Shown here in pieces: positions 6,642 through 9,241 of a DNA stretch of 9,241 bases. A program made the position numbers and the translations under genes. The DNA comes from Cyanobacteria bacterium NC_groundwater_1444_Ag_S-0.65um_54_12 (lineage in GTDB: Bacteria > Cyanobacteriota > Sericytochromatia > S15B-MN24 > VGJW01). Below the pieces are notes generated by a model that searched no databases, had not been told where the DNA came from, and was given only the letters and a program-made list of their open reading frames with translations. The stretch spans positions 1 to 9,241 of the forward strand of contig JACQUT010000314.1 in the NCBI GenBank assembly GCA_016267585.1, in the 5' to 3' direction. Numbering within the stretch: the first letter of the stretch is position 1; each line of letters begins with the position of its first letter.

Positions 6642-6647
6642 AGAGGA
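6642..6647 (+). promoter_or_regulatory. Ribosome-binding site of korA
   Basis: AGAGGA lies eight bases before the ATG at 6656, an ideal spacing, and supports that start. It falls inside the 38-base gap between the two divergent genes if the HD gene begins at 6617. Confidence 0.75.
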
Positions 6648-6655
6648 TATTCCTG

Positions 6656-8494
6656 ATGGCTATAGAATCCACTTTGCCGCTGGCATTCCATGGTTCAGAA
6701 GCAGGCAAACCCCTGATCAATGATTGCAGTATCCAAATAGCGACCATCAATGGTTCTGGCAGTCAGGCAGCCAACATGCTGCTCTTGCGCAGCTTCTTTC
6801 AGATGGGTATCCCTTGCAGCGCGAAGAATCTCTTTCCCAGTAATATCGAAGGTTTACCGACCTGGTTCGCCATTCGTGTCAATCACCGCGGCAATCTCGG
6901 TCGCAAAAAAGAACATGACTTGCTGGTGCAAATGAATCCGCAAACTTTCGCCGAGGACATGGCAAGTCTGCCCCCCGGCGCCGTGATGATTTACAACAGC
7001 GACCATAAATACCAGGTTCCGCTAAGAGACGACATCATTCTCTACCCGCTGCCGACTAGCAAGCTAGCGGGTGAGGTCAGCTCGGATGTCAAACTGCGCA
7101 AGCTGCTAGGTAATATGGTTTACGTGGGGGCGATCGCCCACTTCTTGGGAATACCCAGGGAGGAACTGGCTACGGCGCTAGCGCGACAATTCAAGAACAA
7201 GTCCAAAGCTATCGAGCTCAATCTGCAAGCTGCCGACAAGGGAATAGAGTACGCCAAGAGCAATTTGCCCAAGCGCGATCGCCTGCTAGTGGAGCGGTTA
7301 CCGCATGAAACCAACCAGATAATGATAGATGGGAACTCTGCCGCTGCCCTCGGGGCGATTTGCGCCGGCGTGACGGTAATAGGCTGGTATCCCATCACAC
7401 CGGCCTCTACAATTTGTGAGTCAGCTATTCAATATCTCGAGAAACTCAGAGTCACGCCCGAAGGAAAAGCCACTTTTGCCATCATCCAGGCCGAAGATGA
7501 ACTGGCTGCCCTGGGCATCGTGTTCGGGGCTGGCTGGGCCGGGGCCCGTGCCATGACGGCGACCTCGGGGCCGGGGCTTTCGCTGATGGCGGAATTTTCC
7601 GGACTAGCTTATTACACGGAAATCCCCGGCGTGATTTTCGACGTACAACGCGTGGGGCCAGCTACGGGCTTACCAACCAAGACACAGCAAGGCGATATCT
7701 TGTCGATCGCTTTCCTCTCGCATGGCGATACCAAGCATATCGCGCTGATCCCCGGCGACGTAAAGGAATGCTTTGAATTCGGGAACAAGGCTTTCGATCT
7801 GGCCGAACGTTTCCAGACACCGGTTTTCGTGGCACTTGACCTGGATCTTGGTATGAATACCTGGATCACTGAAGCTTTCGACTATCCCGACACTCCTATC
7901 GATCGCGGCAAAGTGCTGACAGCCGAAGATCTAGAGAGGGTAGGCCAGTTTGCCCGGTATCGCGATGTAGACGGAGACGGGATTGCCTATAGAACAATCC
8001 CTGGCACCAAACACCCGCTAGCTGCTTATTTCTTGCGGGGGTCAGGCCATAACGCGGAAGCCAAATACTCCGAAAAGCCCGCTGATTACATGGCAATAAT
8101 GGATCGCTTGGCGAAGAAATATGAAACGGCGCGCGCTTACGTTCCCAAGCCAGTAGTACACGGTTCAGGAGCACAGATCGGTCTTGTCGCCTATGGCTCT
8201 ACCGATGCCGCGATGGTTGAATGTCAAGAGCTATTGCTGGCTGGCGGCAGCAAGACGGATTATTTGCGCTTGCGTGCCATTCCCTTTACCGCCGAGGTGA
8301 CGGATTTCGTGAAAGCCCATGAGCGAATCTACGTGATCGAGCAGAACCGCGACGGCCAGATGTGTAGCTTGCTCAAGCTAGACTTGCCAACCGCGCAGGT
8401 GCCAAAATTACGTTCCATCGTGCAATATACTGGCTTGCCTGTCGATGCGCAGACCATGGCCGATGCTATTTTGACTTGCGAGAAGGGAAACTAG
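6656..8494 (+). CDS. korA: 2-oxoacid:ferredoxin oxidoreductase, fused gamma-alpha subunit
   Basis: With KorB this enzyme oxidatively decarboxylates a 2-oxo acid (2-oxoglutarate in characterised KorAB enzymes) to acyl-CoA, reducing ferredoxin. The 612 residues start with the gamma domain (about 25-200): INGSGSQAANMLLLRSFF, the substrate-side stretch NIEGLPTWFAIRVN, and GNMVYVGAIAHFLG. The alpha pyrimidine-binding domain follows from about 222, with YPITP (245-249), a Glu-containing AEDELAALG, TSGPGLSLMAE (303-313), and DVQRVGPATGLPT. The RYRDVDGDGIAYRTIPG segment (about 435-450) is typical of KorA. A transketolase C-terminal-like domain from about 505 (IGLVAYGSTDAAM) ends the chain. Gamma before alpha and the length both fit the two-subunit KorA group. 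No ferredoxin-like (delta) domain is present. It is transcribed away from the dehydrogenase operon, with korB two bases downstream. Substrate is inferred from the family. Confidence 0.95.
   Translation: MAIESTLPLAFHGSEAGKPLINDCSIQIATINGSGSQAANMLLLRSFFQMGIPCSAKNLFPSNIEGLPTWFAIRVNHRGNLGRKKEHDLLVQMNPQTFAEDMASLPPGAVMIYNSDHKYQVPLRDDIILYPLPTSKLAGEVSSDVKLRKLLGNMVYVGAIAHFLGIPREELATALARQFKNKSKAIELNLQAADKGIEYAKSNLPKRDRLLVERLPHETNQIMIDGNSAAALGAICAGVTVIGWYPITPASTICESAIQYLEKLRVTPEGKATFAIIQAEDELAALGIVFGAGWAGARAMTATSGPGLSLMAEFSGLAYYTEIPGVIFDVQRVGPATGLPTKTQQGDILSIAFLSHGDTKHIALIPGDVKECFEFGNKAFDLAERFQTPVFVALDLDLGMNTWITEAFDYPDTPIDRGKVLTAEDLERVGQFARYRDVDGDGIAYRTIPGTKHPLAAYFLRGSGHNAEAKYSEKPADYMAIMDRLAKKYETARAYVPKPVVHGSGAQIGLVAYGSTDAAMVECQELLLAGGSKTDYLRLRAIPFTAEVTDFVKAHERIYVIEQNRDGQMCSLLKLDLPTAQVPKLRSIVQYTGLPVDAQTMADAILTCEKGN
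8482..8487 (+). promoter_or_regulatory. Ribosome-binding site of korB
   Basis: GAAGGG lies nine bases before the korB ATG and inside the last codons of korA, which supports both the start at 8497 and coupled translation of the two subunits. Confidence 0.65.
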
Positions 8495-8496
8495 CA

Positions 8497-9241
8497 ATGA
8501 CTGCCAGTGCCGAAATCAAGAAGACAAATCAGCTTGGCCTTACCAAGGACTGCTATAAAGGGGCTCCTTCCACCCTTTGCAAGGGGTGTGGGCATGACGC
8601 GGTGACTGACAAGATCGTCCAGGCATGCTACGAGGCAGGATTGGATCCTTATCAGGTTATCAAACTTTCGGGCATCGGTTGCTCCTCGAAAACTCCAGCT
8701 TATTTCATCGAGCAAGGACATGGCTTCAATGGTCTGCATGGCCGGATGCCCTCGGTGGCCAGTGGTGCCATGGTGGCCAACCGAACCCTCAAAGCCATCG
8801 GTATCTCTGGCGATGGTGATACTGCCTCTATTGGCATCGGTCAATTCATCCACTTGATCCGCCGTAACACGCCCATGTTATACATCGTCGAGAACAATGG
8901 CGTGTATGGGCTCACCAAAGGCCAGTTTTCAGCTACCGCGGATATTGGCAGCAAGCTGAAAGGCGGAAGCCAGAATGAGTTGCCACCCATCGATATTTGT
9001 GGTCTAGCCGTACAGCTCGGTTGTGCCTTCGTGGCGCGTGGGTTCGCCGGTGACCCCAAACAGCTCGTGACTTTGCTGCGCGCTGCCATGGCCCATCGCG
9101 GAACTGCCGTGCTCGATGTGCTCAGTCCCTGTGTCACCTTCAACAATCACGAGGGCTCCACTAAAAGCTACAAGTACGTCAAAGAACACGAGTTGCCCCT
9201 GCACGAACTTGATTTTATAGCAGCGTTTGAGCCAGTAGAGA
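8497..9241 (+). CDS. korB: 2-oxoacid:ferredoxin oxidoreductase beta subunit, 3' end outside the window
   Basis: Translated by hand, the frame is open for 248 residues to the right edge. KorB binds ThDP and the [4Fe-4S] cluster that takes electrons from the substrate. CKGCGHD gives Cys28 and Cys31, GIGCSSKTP gives Cys62, and SPCVTFNNHEGS gives Cys212. This C-x2-C-x30-C...C spacing is that of the four cluster ligands in two-subunit enzymes of the family. LHGRMPSVASGA (80-91) is a further hallmark. The ThDP motif is intact: GDGDTAS (from 106) and ENNGVYGLTKGQ (from 132), in clear contrast to the E1 alpha on the other strand. The STKSYKYVKEHE stretch near 221-232 is also usual for KorB. The missing C-terminus is probably some tens of residues. 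It begins two bases after the korA stop. Confidence 0.95.
   Translation, partial: MTASAEIKKTNQLGLTKDCYKGAPSTLCKGCGHDAVTDKIVQACYEAGLDPYQVIKLSGIGCSSKTPAYFIEQGHGFNGLHGRMPSVASGAMVANRTLKAIGISGDGDTASIGIGQFIHLIRRNTPMLYIVENNGVYGLTKGQFSATADIGSKLKGGSQNELPPIDICGLAVQLGCAFVARGFAGDPKQLVTLLRAAMAHRGTAVLDVLSPCVTFNNHEGSTKSYKYVKEHELPLHELDFIAAFEPVE

Noticed and set aside
8491..8853. Minus-strand open frame of 120 codons opposite korB
   Set aside because: The plus strand here encodes KorB with cluster cysteines and the ThDP motif, so the antisense frame is a shadow.

Overview
This window shows a bacterial chromosomal segment of about 53% GC (by eye) with two divergently oriented gene groups. Both concern oxidative decarboxylation of 2-oxo acids. 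Two type II signal peptides with lipoboxes suggest a diderm bacterium. The palindrome GCGATCGC, the cyanobacterial HIP1 word, occurs five times in 9.2 kb, far above chance. This hints at Cyanobacteriota or a non-photosynthetic relative, but gene content alone does not fix the lineage and I hold this loosely.

Left group, minus strand, read from right to left: an HD-domain phosphohydrolase (6617-5262), lipoyl synthase lipA (5194-4250), E1 alpha (4228-3284), E1 beta (3266-2292) and E2 (2278-959) of a 2-oxo acid dehydrogenase complex, then two lipoprotein genes (933-253 and 238 to beyond the left edge). The gaps from lipA onward are 14-25 bases, so these are very probably one transcript. LipA makes the lipoyl cofactor that the E2 lipoyl domain carries. 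No E3 (dihydrolipoamide dehydrogenase) gene is present.

Right group, plus strand: korA (6656-8494), a fused gamma-alpha subunit, and korB (8497 to beyond the right edge) of a 2-oxoacid:ferredoxin oxidoreductase. It does the same type of chemistry as the E1 but passes electrons to ferredoxin. Its thiamine diphosphate (ThDP) and Fe-S motifs are intact.

The most striking observation is that the E1 looks catalytically dead in both subunits, while the E2 and LipA look fully functional. E1 alpha has lost both Mg-ThDP ligands of the GDG...NN motif and the active-site loop with the conserved His. E1 beta has Ala in place of the Glu that activates ThDP. The reading frames are intact and the rest of the fold is well conserved, so this looks like a maintained pseudoenzyme pair, not a decaying pseudogene. 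There is no stretch above 300 bases without a gene, and I saw no RNA gene, CRISPR array or insertion sequence.
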